This document shows positions 30,175 to 44,100 of a stretch of 49,715 nt of DNA, in pieces. Within the stretch, counting starts at the first letter, position 1. Every line of letters begins with the position of its first letter. Source of the stretch: a virus. The notes under the pieces were generated by a model that was not told the DNA's origin, ran no database searches, and was given only the letters and a program-made list of their open reading frames with translations. The position numbers and the translations under genes are program-made. Location: IMG/VR virus record IMGVR_UViG_3300017746_000020, positions 1-49,715 of that record; one strand, 5' to 3'.

Positions 30175-32130
30175 TTAGGGTTGAGGCCCAACATAACGAC
30201 CATTTATAAATAACTTATCTTTTGCTTCACGTCTAGCCTCGCTAAGCAGACTCTTAAATTCTGACAAATGATCTTCTGTAGGCATCTTAAATTTAATCGG
30301 ATCAGCCCAAGCTCTTACTTTTTTGTCAAATAAACCTCCAGATATTTTTTGGAAATAATTTCTCTCAGCGTCAGTCATATCAACATATTCACCATCAGCA
30401 CCTTTGTATTTGTTGGTTGTCCCAGAGCCAAATGGTGAAGGCAGCTTGCCTGTCATCTCGGGGTATCTGTAAACAAGTGCCGACAAGAAACGGTCGCCTG
30501 GATGAGTAGCTTCAACATCAAGAGGCGTTGTAACTGCAATTCGGGCTGGCCCTGATAGAGTTTTCTCAAAATCCCTGCCGTAGAGATCGCGCTTAGGAAG
30601 GCCAAATGCGCCGGCGTTAGTTAGGCTATACAAATACCCTGATCTAGCTCGAGGGATTGGGTCAAGCTGACGCAATGGCTGTCGCAGAAGGTTGGGAACA
30701 AATCCTCGTAAGAAATCTTTTCCACTGTCTTCAATCAGCATTTTCGCTTTCGTTGCGTCTTTCTCCATAGCGATTGTTCTAGAAAAATCAAAAGCGTCGA
30801 TAATGGTTCTAAATCCCTGTAGGAAAGTTTTCTCTTCGGTTTGCTGCAGTATGCTGCCGTAAACTCTAGTGAGCATTGTTAAATCAAACTCCTTCGATTG
30901 TTTGCGCATCGCAATTAGGTCAACTACAGAGGTCAATATTGTTGAGATTGGCTCATAACGACCATAGGCAATGTGCATTCCATTTTTGCCTCCGATTCTG
31001 ATGATTTGCGCACCGCCATACTTTCTGTCGGCAAGCGCCCTCTCTCCAGCGTTGTATCTGTTGTAAGGTCGAGACCCAACAAGCAAGAACGGTTTGTCAT
31101 CGTCATCCTCGTCACCCTCTGCTGCGCTGTAAAGCAAGGCTGTGATGATCCCGGCTATCCCTTGCTCAGTTATATCTCTAATCAACTCTCGCCGCCCCAT
31201 GTCGCCGTAATTGGCGTTAAATGTTGCTTTGCCATTAGGCCCATAAGTGGCCATACCCGAACGCGCAAGCTTGTAAATCAAGTTTGCCGCTCCTATAGGA
31301 CTTTTGCGTAAGCCTTGTTGGAAAATGCGGTATGGCGTTCTAATGAAAGGGAAAAGAAACGTCAGGATTAATTTCAGTCCCGCATGTTCTGCGTTTTGAA
31401 TCCTTCCTGATCTAGCTTGTTGCACAGCTACCATTAACTTTTCACGGCTATCTTTAGAATTGGGATCAAAAGAATTTGTAAATGTAAGCTCTTTAGCTTT
31501 TTCAACAGCCAAAGTCCAAGCGGGAGAACCGTGTTCCATGAGCTCCGCAATTCTTTCTTGCATTTGATCTTCTTTGAGGTCTCCTGAAATCATTTGCGCG
31601 TTTGCAATTCGATATGCTTGCACAGCAACTTCTCCCTGCGAAATCATCGTCTTGAAGAAAGTGTCCATTGCTTGCAATGCATTTCCGGGCGTTCTGATTA
31701 CTTTGCCTTTGCGACCTTTGATCGATGGTGCAAAATGACCTTCAACTTTACTGACGTCGAATTGTTCAGCCGGCTCCCTCATCGCCCAAGCCTCAAAGAA
31801 ATCAAGGCCGTCACTCTTGAATGAATCAATGGCGTTCCTTGCAGCGGGAACGGCTCCTTGCCAAAACCCTTTCCAGAACCGACGCATATCTCCTATTTGT
31901 GTAGCTTCGGCCTTATCACCAGGGATAATTAGGTTAACTATTGATTCCCCCATAGTCTGCAGCGTCTTGTCCCAAACGATATTAATAGCATTAGAGCCAA
32001 TGTTTACTGCGTGTGTTTGTGGGCCAGAAAGTATTGCGTTGATCCAATATTCGCTAACTGCGTTATAAGCGTTTCCGTTAAATACAGATGCTAAACTTCT
32101 AGCAGCCCATGCTGCGTGTCTGGGGTCAGT
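30175..32130 (-). other. Giant protein: internal-virion-protein-like C-terminus
   Basis: YWINAILSGPQTHAVNIGSN and FPFIRTPYRIFQQGLRKSP are signatures of the C-terminal domain shared by polyvalent proteins and podovirus internal virion proteins. Several hydrophobic helices (AGIITALLYSAA; LTSVVDLIAM) could insert in membrane. An HTH-like element (KKIAKKLGISVDQIAKIEQD) lies just before, at about 32,330. This part probably packages or ejects the protein. Confidence 0.7.
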
Positions 32131-35100
32131 AATATCAAACTGACCGTTTGTTTCACGATTGAACGTATTTTTATTCCGAATATCTGCTTCAACTAGAACG
32201 TCTTGATCGAACGTCTTACCGTCAGATTGGCGTTCAGCCATGCCCTGCGCAGCCTTGCCAAACTCTAAGCGAAGAGCCTTTCTGAAGTCTTGCTCAATCT
32301 TTGCAATTTGATCGACAGAAATTCCAAGTTTCTTGGCGATTTTTTTGTCAGGCTGTCTGTTTACTAGCATCTTAGCAGTCTCTTTCGCTGCTTTAGAGCC
32401 CATTCTAGCAACAGCAGCTTTGACAGCTGGCGCCTGTCTAGCTGCTCTTATTCTGTCTCCATCAAACACGTCCCGCAATGTAACGCCATAAGTTCCAAGC
32501 ACGTTGGCAGCATCGTCAAATTTCTTCTGTTGTATTTTAGCATCTACCTCAACCGCTTTTAATTCTTCTTTTAGCGTTGCGAGTTCGCGCTGCAATTTTC
32601 TGAGAGATTGGGGGTCACTTTCTGCAGCAACTAATCGGTGCAACTCTCTGACGCGATCTCTGCGCTGCGGCCCTAACTGCATATTGTCGAGTCGCCCCTG
32701 CTCAACAGAGCCATGTCCAGAGAAACCTAAAAAGCTTGAGATCATTTCTGCGTGCCGCTCAGCAGGAGTCTTAGAGGGATCTCTGCCTGCAGCAAGTTCT
32801 CTAGCAGCTTCAGTTCTTGTGCGCTGGTATGCGTGCGATAAAACTTGCGCCTCAGCCAATGCTTGCGTGTCGTTTCTTGCGATAGCGTCACGCCATACTC
32901 GGCCTAATACTGTTTTGGCAGCGTGAACATAAACTGCATTGCCAAGAGATTCTCGCTTAGCGCCTCTCTCCAAAACGTGCGCTTTGACCGCCTCAAATTG
33001 AGTGTCGGCCATTTCTCTGCCTTGCTCATAAATATCATCTTCGACCATGCGCTCTCGCTCTTTGTCGTATGCCCATTGCACAATAGAGTTCGCTTGTCTG
33101 ACTTTTTCATCACCACTAATATTGGCCAACCTTGGAACGCCAATGGTAACTTCGCCTTCAGCTTGTCCAGACCTAGCTTTGTAATCTGCAATAAAATCAT
33201 CTAAATCTTGCAGGTCTTCGCTCAAGATGCGTACAGACTCCTCAATAACGTCATCTAATGGCGTTTCATCGTTGATGTCGCTTGTGTCTGATCTCTTCGC
33301 TGCTTGAAGGTCTACTCCCTTTGAAAACATCATCATGTCTTCTGGGTCAAACGCGATGTAAGAATCGCCAGTTGCTTCGCCTTGTGCAGTCAAGCCTTCA
33401 AAATCATTTTGATAAACAATGCCGTCATATCCTTTGCCAATAAGATAGTCGCGGATCGCTTCAAACTGTTTTGCTATACCAGCAGGCGTGAAATCTTTGG
33501 TATTGATCTTGGGCATATCATCGAAGCCCGTAGTTTTCAATTCCTCAATAATACTGTATGGATCATCCCACGTTGCGATGTCGCGCATTCTCAGAGGGTT
33601 TCCTTGTTTCACGTAAACGCCTATCACGCGTTCTCCAGTGCGCGGATATGTCCTCTCAATGAAGCCGGGAGAGCCATCGTCTTGCGCACGATTCAATCTC
33701 CACAAGGCTTGATTGGGACTGCCGAAATGAATCCCTAAGTCGGCAGTTGGACTCTGGAATTGATCATACAATTCAGCTGTGCCGTGATACACAGGGCCAA
33801 CATTGAAACCTTGTTCTGCTGCGAAAGCAGCGTCGCTCGCGCTTGGCTCTGGAATATCTCTTTGAGCTGCGCCTTGGTCAATTACGCTTGTGCGTTCTTG
33901 CTCGCTATCTGCTCGAGTAGCGTCTTGTTGATCGCTGCGAGTTCCTTGTCCATCTCTTGGCGGTCGCTCGGGTCTTGGCTGTTGTCCATCGGCCCCTGAA
34001 ATAATTTCTCCCCGGATTGTTCCTCGGTCGAGGGTGAGTCTTGTGATTGCTCCTGTGTCTGCATTCTGCGTTTCTGTGAAATAAACTCCTTGATCAATTG
34101 CTCGACCAACTGCGTCAGCGTCAATTACCCCATTACCTTGCATCAAATCGTATGTAAGATCAAGACTTGAGTGACCAACTGCTTCGTTTTTAATTGCGTT
34201 CCAACCGTGCCAATGAAGACCCCCTACGTTCGCGTGCGGCCCAAGAAATTGTGTCAAAGCCGTTGATGCTTCAATTGATTCTTGCAAAACCTTTTCCATT
34301 CCTTCGTAGAACGCTAACGAAAAATATGGATTTGGCTGTTCAACGTCCTTTATTGGGCCTCCATAATAACTCGTAGGATCGGTAGGAGCGGCAGTATTCA
34401 GATTGTATTTGAAAAACTCTCTAGGCGTATTGGCTCCTTGTGAAGCCATCAAGTCAGGAAGCCAGAACTCAACAAATTTCCAGCGATCCATAATTAAGCC
34501 AGGGTTACCATACGTTAAGCCTATAAATCGCTGAACTTTGTTTTTAATTCCAAGGGCGCCAGCATCTGCAACAAGAGCATTCCAAGCTCTGCCAGATTCA
34601 ATTGAGTTTGTGTCCCGGTAGACAGATTCAACTTCATTCCAGCGACCGTCTAAACGGCTCAAAAGCATAAATATGTCATTCGCTTGACTTGTTACTTGAT
34701 TGCCAATTGAAAGCGCAGCTTCATTGGTTTGATCTCTAGACTCTATGACTATCTCAGTCCAGACATGCGAAGGTTGAACGGGCCTTATACCGTTTTTGCT
34801 CATTCGACTAGATGCTGTCGCCTTGTCAATGCGCTCACGGTTGCTCTCAAATTCAGACGCAATAAAATCGTTGAACGTGCCATCAATCGATTTTTGCATT
34901 GCTTCACGCGCTCTAGGATTTGACAGCAGCCGCAGCCACATAGCTTCTTGTTGCACTGGTGTAGCTTGTTTGGAAAGCGTTCCCCATGCGTGATGCAGCA
35001 ACAAAACCCAACTTGGAATTTCGCCTCTGCGATTAATTTCTGCTTTCATGGCTAGTGTTGAGTCTAAACCAGATCGCGCAGCTTCATGCACACCAGGAAC

Positions 35101-38100
35101 CGTCAAGTCGCCGTGATAACCTCCATCTATCAAAGATACATATTCGTCAGGACGATTAACAATCGTGTCAACAGCGCTTGGCGCTGCGAATATTTTTCCA
35201 TGAACTCCTGCTTTCCTCATAAATTCAACATAACCTTTTGGGTTAGCGAATTTACTTACGTCTTGACTAAGCCAATTGAGCGCTTCATCCAAACGAGCAT
35301 TTGCTAGTTTTTGTTTGTCTTCTGTTTTTGGATATGCTTTAGGTAGCGAACCGGCAACCTTGCGAGCTTCATACATTGCTATCGGCCCCCCATCAATGGT
35401 TTTAACTCCAGATGGAGCAGGATTTGGGTAGTCTCTAGCGGCAGCAAACTGCTCAACACCCTGACTCACTTTTTCTCTAAGCTGAGGAGTCAACTCGAGC
35501 ATTGTTGTAGTTAGCGTAGGATAATTTGGATATTCGACGCCATTGAACATTATCGTTTGTTCACCGTCAGAATACTTAACGAATCTGCTGTCGGAATATT
35601 CGCTCTGCGCTGCGAGGTCTCTTTCGTAATCGTTAAAATTAAAGTCGTCGCGATTTTCAAAAGGATTACGGTCGCGATCTATTCTGCGAGCTTCGTCAAA
35701 ATCAAATGGATCAATATCTTCATCTACACCCAACAAGTTTCCCTGAGAGTCATAAACGTTAAGTCCTCCATTTTGTGCTTTTGGATTCTCACCGTCTACA
35801 TAAACATTCAATTGATCTGGGTTTCGCATCACCATTGGCTTGAGCTCTGGAGCAACTCCAACGCTTTTTCCTAGTTTGGTAAGGGCTTTAGGCACTATAG
35901 AATCATAGATCATTTTGTGCATTGCACCGCCGATTGAGAGATTGTCCTCTTCGATCTTAAATGTTTCGTTGACGCCTAGCGCTCTAACGGCGTCATCATT
36001 TTGCTTGTTATTAGTGAAATCTGACAAAGTGAAATTTTTGCCGTTTTGCCGCGTAGTGCCATTTGATGGGATATAAATTGAATAGTTTATTCCCATCTTA
36101 TTAAACGTCACTTTGTAAACGTCGGCGTCTTGCTTAGTTAGGTTTAATGCATCACCTACGGTTGCCCGGTAAGCTTCCATTTTTGCCACGTTCTCAGCAT
36201 AATTTGCAAATCGCGAATCGGTTGTGTATCGCGGCATGTCAAAATTTTGATCGCTAGCATATCCACCCAGAATATAATCGGTGCGATAAAACGTGTCTCT
36301 GGGCATCGATCCTACAGCAGCATTCATCAATTGCTGAGCGTCAACATTTACACGCGCGGCATAAGGCACGAAACCTTGTCGATTTATATCGATCAAATTA
36401 AACGAGCGGCCATTTTCTGTGCTTATGTCTAATTCTTGTAGCGGAACGAACGCCGTCTCAGGTTTTGCTGGATCTATGAGCGGTTGCCCAGCACCGTGCA
36501 TATTGTTTCTTGCGGTAAGCTCAAATGTTGTATCTGAGGTTGTATTGAATTTGTAGTGAGGCTCTTCTTGTGTTCGATAATAGACATCTTGTGGCCTCGA
36601 AGCATCTTTGATGGCAGCGGCTGCTGTAACTAGCTCATTCAATTTGCGAATTTTTTTGTCATGCTCTGCGTTGCCTTCAACTTTGGCAAAAAACACTTCT
36701 GAGGATCCTTTAATTACATCTCTGGCTTTCAGCTGCGCCCCTTCACTCTGCAAGTGCGCAGGAGCAAAGCCCCTATACTCACCAGTTCTGCTATCCTTTA
36801 CAATTACGATTGCGGAAAGATCATCAACAGCGCCTGCATAAGCTTTTGCGCCGCTCATTTTTTCATACGAAATATCTTGTCTCTTACTTTCTTTGGTGAA
36901 CTCAATGCTCTCAACCCGTGTGCGAAAGTCGTTTGTGTTTAAATCGATTTGATGTAATCCCGTAGGGAAAGCGATGGCATCGTATCCACTCTGCGCAGCC
37001 ATCTGAACCATTCTGTTCGTTGCTAGCTTCGGCCAAGAGTTGCCCCAAGGCGCATAAGGAACTGGATTTTGTTCCATTTTTTGTCTGTGCGCAGTAAATA
37101 TTTCCCAATCGGCAGCATCTGCCCAATCAGGTTTGTCTGAGCCAATTTGTTGCCGCACATATTCTCTAGCGTCAACGAAACCATCATAATCCGGAAAGCC
37201 AAACTCTTCAGCAGCTTGTTTTAGCAAATTTTCCTCAGCCTTTTGGAACTCAGCATCTTCAGCTGCCGTGATATATCCAGCATTGCGTCCTCTCTGATGC
37301 CAATCAGATTGGATTTCATTTACATACATCACTTTGCGCCCTTGTGTGTCGTAGCGGTCAGAAACCCTGGCGTGAAACATCACGTTTTCCTGATCCCAAT
37401 GAGATCCTGTAAGCGTGTTAAATGTATTTTCTCCTTCGGGCTTGTAGATGAACAAAATTTCTCTGTAGTTTTCGCCGCCGTCAGTAGCGTATTCTTCGTA
37501 GCGAGTTGCATGATTTTTGTCTGCAGAGTCAATTTCTCTGATAATCGGTTGTGAAGTTTTGATGAAATCAAGAACCTCTTTCTTTGAAAAGCTGCGCTGG
37601 CCTTCAAGAAAATCCAACACACCACTCGCTTCTATCTCTTCTTGTGTGACACTACTTTGCCAGCGCACAACTCCCGGCAAGTCTGCAGCAAAACCTTCAG
37701 CTGCATCACGTTGCGTTGCTGGAAACTTGCGACGCATTTTGCCCACTTGATCTTCAGTTCCTTCGTGAACTTGCCAGTTGCCGATAATTGCGCCCACTTG
37801 ATCGACACCAGCTTTCTCAGGCATCTTGGCATCGATTGCGGTCTGCATAGTGCTGATGTAAAGAGGAGAGGGAGATGGGGTTTCTCGCGTTGCTGCTTGT
37901 TGCTCCGAAGGCTTGATGGCAGTAATCACACCCTCTTTTCTTGAGACATTTTCTTCGCCAAAGATGTCTGCAATTAGATCAACGTAGTAATCAGGTTTAG
38001 CAGCAACTTGATAGGTATCCTCGCCAGATGGCCCCTCTTTTTCTGCTTTGTAAATTGTGACATAAAACGTGCCACCGGGTTTTAAAGCGTTCTCAGCCTG

Positions 38101-41100
38101 CAGAATCAGCCGGCGTTGATTGGTAACCTCTTTGATGACATTCAGCGCATTGTTTGAAACTACAATGTCGCTCTGACCGTTGGCTGCTTTTTTGACCGCT
38201 GCAATCCTGTCTGCAGAGCGTTCCTCAAACCACGGCTCATAGGAGTAAAATACACCACCCATCCTCGCAACCGCCTTGTCAGCGTGGCGGTATGGCCCTG
38301 TGCCAATATCCAAGACAACTTGTCTCGGGCGGATTAGGCCATTTTCCTCTAAATAGGTATATCCTCTGGGAAGTCTGTTGGAGTTTCCTCGCGAAGTGTC
38401 TGCAGAGGTGAACTCTTGCTGCGGGATTCCCCAGAGATCATTGGTTCTCCGCGCAGTTTCTTGAGGTGCTTGCGCGTTTCTTCTAGCATTTTCTTTTTGG
38501 CGTCCTGCCTCAAGGACAGCTTCGAGTGCTGCTGCGTCCCGCTTGCCGAGTCCGAGGTAGGCGACTTGCGAGTTTGTGAGGGAATCAATGCTTGGAAGTC
38601 CATACTTAGAAAGTAGGTCGTCTACGACCTCTTGACCAGACTTTTCAACTGTAGCAAACCTGTCTAATTTTGCAACTGTTTCAGCCCTGGGCTTCAAATA
38701 CCTGCTGTTGCCAGTTTGCGCAGAATGAGATGCAGCTAAAGCAAAAACAGCCACTGCGTTCCCGCCGCTTCTCTCAATGTATTTGCGGATTTCATTGACC
38801 GTAGATCCCGTGGTCAATACGTCATCAATAATCACGTAGTCTCTGCCAGCTTGCACTTCTCCGCCAAACTCAGGCACTCTGAACAATCTCTCTATTGCGT
38901 TTGCATTTGTATGATTCCCTGCAACCAACTCTACTATTTTCTCATCTACTTCAAGGCCAGTCATGTCTGCTAGCGCTGCTGCTGCTGCTGCCGGGATAGC
39001 ATTTGTTCCCCCCATTTCTTGGCTATCAGGAAACACTAGAATTGAATTAGGGTAATTATTTGCAACTTCTTGAGCTATCTCTGGTTTAATCGACTCAATT
39101 GCAATTTGCGTAGCGGCTAACGTGTCGCCAGCTTTGGCGGATTCGTGACGTTTTCTTTTGTCGCTTCCTTCTTTGCCCCTCAAGAATGGCAATGTTGTGT
39201 TGACGTGGGCATCTGGGAAAGTTTCTGGGAAGGGTCTTGCTGCGCTGTTGAGCTCCGTTTTGTAAACCTCATCGCCAAAGGCTGTAGTAATCTCTCCGTT
39301 GCTTTGATCAAGCATTTCTAACTTGAGATCATTAAACTGCACGTTTTCGATAGAAAATGTTTTGCCGCCGCTGTTAATTGAATGCACGTAGTCTCCGATC
39401 TTCAAATCGAGTAGAGGAGCCAAGTTATTAAGAGCGTTCTCAGCTTGTTTATCAGAGAGAAATTCACCTATCAGCAAATCGTTGGCATAAGCAGCGTATT
39501 TGCTTTTGCTAATCATTTTGACGCAAGCATCACATTTCTCTCTTGTGCTTTGCAGATATGCTTGATGGTTTAACACTTCGATATTTTTAGCAGGAGTGAA
39601 CGTGCTAATCGGCTCTTGCGCCGTGTGCATCAAAATGTGTTCTATGACCGGGACTGACCAACTGTTCCCAATACCTTGATATTTTGCCGTGTTGCTTACT
39701 CCCTCAACATCCGATAGATAACCGTCTGGGAAACCCATAAGACGCGCTACTTCTGGAAGGGTGATTTTGCGGTATCTGCCCTTCTGATCAACTAACAGAT
39801 TTTTTGGTGCGCCTTTAGCGATGTTTCGTGTGATTGCTTTAGCCTTATCTCTTTTGACATCGTGATGATCTCCCATGTTCCAGCGAGAACGACCGCGACG
39901 GTCAACATAGCTCATTAGTTTCTCAATGCCCTCTTGATTCCAAAAAGCGTCTTGAGGGACTTCTTGATCAATAACATCAATTAATTTCACGCCCATGTCT
40001 TTTGGTTGCGTGATTGGAAAATTAGCCCAATACAAGCGATCTCTCAAAGCGCCGGTAGAGAGCTTAGAATTTATTCTTACGGGGGAGACGCCAAGTGCTT
40101 CTGTGATAACAGCTTGGTCTTCTTTTTTCATTGAGGCATTGTTCTCGAGCAAGAAAAACTTGGGTTTTTTGCCTTTGATTTGTTTTACAAATTCCCAAAA
40201 CAATGCGCTACGAGGGTCGGCCATCCCTGCTCTTTTGCCTCGACAAGAAAATCCCTGGCACGGCGATCCGCCCCATATGAGATCAATAGGCGCCATTTTT
40301 ATAGATTTAAGCTTTTGAACGTCACCAACATCCTCAATGAAGTTGTGATTAGCTTTCTGGATTTTTATTGCTGACTCTTCAATTTCTGACGAATAATAAT
40401 TATCAATCGGGATGCCAAGGTTTTTGATTGCTTGCGCCCCAGCTGCGATTCCATCAAACAAACTTAGCACGTTCCAAGCGCCGTTTTCTCCACTTCCTTG
40501 CGGCCACTCTACTTCTGGCGCGGAAACAAGCCTCCCAGCGAAGTCTCGTTCTAATCCGAAGGCATCACTTCTTCTAGTTTTGGCGCGGTTGGATGCTGCC
40601 TTTTGAATATCGGGTAAACTAGGTTCAAAAGTTGTTCCCCTTTCGGCTGCGCCTTGATCGCCCTCACGATTGCTTTGAGTTGGCTCTCTGTCTGAGCTAA
40701 ACTCAAATGACTCACGAAGACTAAAATCTCTATGTTCTCCTTTTTCTTTTGTGAGTCCTGTTGGCGTTCCGTTGATGAAGGTTTTGTAGTCATTGTTGTT
40801 ATTTATTGATTCTTTCTCTAATGCTTCAGATAGAAAATCTCCCAAGCCAGCTTCAAACAAGGAGTTTACATCATCAGCTAATTGTTCAACAAATGGGAAA
40901 TACATTGGCCCCATTCGCGTAATATTGCGAGTAAGGACGTATGAGTATTGCTCGGTAGCGTCTCCATATCCTGAGTTATGAGTAAGCTCATGCAGGAGCG
41001 TTGTTACTAACTCAGCAGCGAACATACTGCTGTCATCGCCATATTGATCTAATCCTAGCTCTGCTGTTTCTCTCTTATTTATGATTCTTTTATATATGCG

Positions 41101-44100
41101 AAATGGAGATACGGTGATTCCATATTTGTTGTTATTGAATCGATATTCACCTGCATTTGTATTAGTTGCAGATGAAGTAAAATTGACTCCCAAAGCAGTC
41201 ATTCCAACATTGATACCAATTAAATCGCTTTTTGTCGCAGACTCAAAACCGCTTCTCTCCAGATGTGCAGACAACTTGTCATAATATTTTTGCACAACCT
41301 CCATCACTTGATTGGTTAGGTCGTTTTGCGACAGTTCGACAGCCAGATCAGCGTTGCTCCCCGTAAGGTCAAAAACTTTTAGAGTTTTTACATTTTGCTG
41401 TTTGAGATTTGGGCTGTTTCTATATTGAGAAATGATTTTATTAACTTTTGCTGCTGCAGCAGTTTTTCGATAATTATTAAACAAATCGTTGTAAGCAATC
41501 GTTCCAGTTGTGCTGAAGTTATCTCGTCCCGCATTGAAAGGATAAGCATTAGATTTAGGATCAATCTTAGTAGAAACATTGATTGTTATAGAGCTCGGCA
41601 GAGGAATGCTTGACTCAAAAGCGAAATTCTTTGAAAATTGCCAGATCCCTTTGTTTAATATGTTAACTTTAATAGAGCTTCTTTCAGATATATCATCTCT
41701 TTGCAAAAGAGTGTATTTAGTCCCTTTATCATTTTTCGTTCCTAAATAGGATAAAGGTTCAGAACTTCTTCTTACTGCTTTTGCGTTGTTTTTGTTTGTT
41801 CCTATGGAGAACCGCACGCCCATAGGATCATTAACAGCTATAAGGTTTGCTGTTTTCTCAGCTTCGACAAAATCGAAATTTATAGCATCACCACTATTAT
41901 CGTTTTGTTGTGTTGGTATTTGTGTTGTTATTTTTGTGTAGGAGCCAGGCTTGTTAACTGTGATAATCTCACTAGAGAAATTTTTAGGAAATTCCTCTAA
42001 AAGCATATCTGTTAACGCCGCCATCGACGGGTCGAGCTCCATATAGCGCTCTTCAAATATTTGGTTCAGATAGTTGTGACCAGAATATTCTTGTCCACCA
42101 AAGCTGTATTTTGCTCCAAGTTTTTCACCAAAAAAATCTTCGCCTTCGTTTTTGATGATGATTTCAATCGGAGTCCTATTTGTATCCACTAAAATGCGAT
42201 TAAAATTCTCTACGATACGGTCTCGCAATGGCGGCGGCAGGTATCCCAACGCCTTGAAAAACTTATCTGTCGCAACATTTAAGGAGTTGTCTGGGTCAAA
42301 AACGGGCATCGCTTCTAACAGAGTTAGGTCTTCATCAGAAGTGACTTGAGTTCTAGTTATGAAGTTCCCAGTTTTTTTTCTATATTCGTAATCCTCAATT
42401 TCTGAATTGAGGCTGAGAAGTGAATTTACAGGGTAAGGGAAATAAGCACTCGCAAGATTGTCCAGAGATGCGTGTAGCGGGTGAGAATAATCTTGGAGGA
42501 TGTCAACGACTTCTTGTTGGCGTTCCCTAAAAACTTTAGGGATGTCTGGAACCAAATTAGGATTAATATTCCAATTGAACAAATTATAGGAATCTACCTC
42601 GAGAGAAAACCCTTTAGGAAGCACGTTGCTAAGTGGCAAAGCCATGTTCTCAAAAGCAGAAATGTCTTTAATCTGCTTGGTAGCGAATGTGTTTTTTAAT
42701 ACAACAGTTTCAGCACCAGAAGAAACAGCTGCATTGCGATTAGCTACAATTGATACCCCGTTTGGTTTGTCATTAATTGTGTTCAACCATTTTTGACCAT
42801 CACCAGTCATTGTGGTTTTGGTGAAGGAGCCGTCATTCTCCTCAAACATTGTTTCAACTGTAAAGTTGTCGCTGTTACCAAAAATAACAGCCTTGGCTAA
42901 ACCGTAACCCCCGGCGCCTCCCGTTTCTTTGAAACTTTTAGTTATGTCAATAAGTGCTGAGGCAACTCTCTCTGGAGGCATGCCGTGACCAGTATCTTCT
43001 ATTGTAAGGGTTCTGTTTTCCTCATCAATTATTACAACAACTTCGTTGTCAGAACCTTCCTTATTTCCTTTTTCAACGTCAGGGCGAATTGCATCAAGAC
43101 TATTTTGCAAAAGCTCTCTTACAATAACAACGCCCATGTCCTGGGAGTATATCTTGTTTTGCACCACGTTTATTAAATCGCTCTTTTCAGATGTTATGTT
43201 TGGTTGCACCTCAACGCCCACTCTTTGCGCTGCATACTGCAATGGGTCTCGCCTTTTTCTAGCAAGACCTCCAAACATTCCGTAAACGGGTTTTGCGTTC
43301 CAAACTAAAGCGTGCCAAGTATCTTGTTCCTGCACTACTTCCATTCTTGGGAAATACGACGTAGCGTTCATAATTACGCCGTCGTAATCAAGCAACTTGA
43401 GCGCTTCTGCGAACACTTCGCCGCCATTTTCAAAAACTTCGGAGGACATGTTCCTCAAGTTCCGAAAGCTTAACGGAGAAATTTCAAATACGTTGAGAGC
43501 AAAGTCTGTCATGCTCATGCGAGCATCTTCTTGGATCAGCTCAAATTTAGATTCCAACAAAGAATCTATCGCTTTGCTATTAACGGCATCAAAAATCTGG
43601 TCATTATTTTCCAACACATCTATAGCTGCATCTATAATTCGAATAGCTTCTCCGCTTGCCGGGATGTCATCGCCTAATTCATTGGCTTTTATAATAGCTT
43701 CTGATTTGAAATATTCTTCATTGATTCCTCGAGAATCCAAATAGCCCTCAAAACTCAGCAGTTCATTTCCGTTTCGTTGATCGTAAGCATAGTCTTCTTG
43801 CAAGTCGGCTAGAATGTCTTCTCGGTATCGATCAACGTCTATTTCAACACCAGCTGATACAAAAATTTCCTCTCGGTTGCTAGGATCGAGTATCGCCCAT
43901 TTTTGACCGTGCAAATAAACAGGCGTGATGCGCGGAGAAAAGCGATTAGCAAAAAGTGCTTTTGCAATGTTGTCAGCTTGTTCGCTATCTGTTTCTGGGT
44001 TGTCAGCTTCAATATTGTCTGCTGTTTCTTCCGCCAAAAACTCTAAAAACTCTTTGGCGTTATCGGGGTGCAAATCGACATCGGCGTAGTTATTTGCGTC

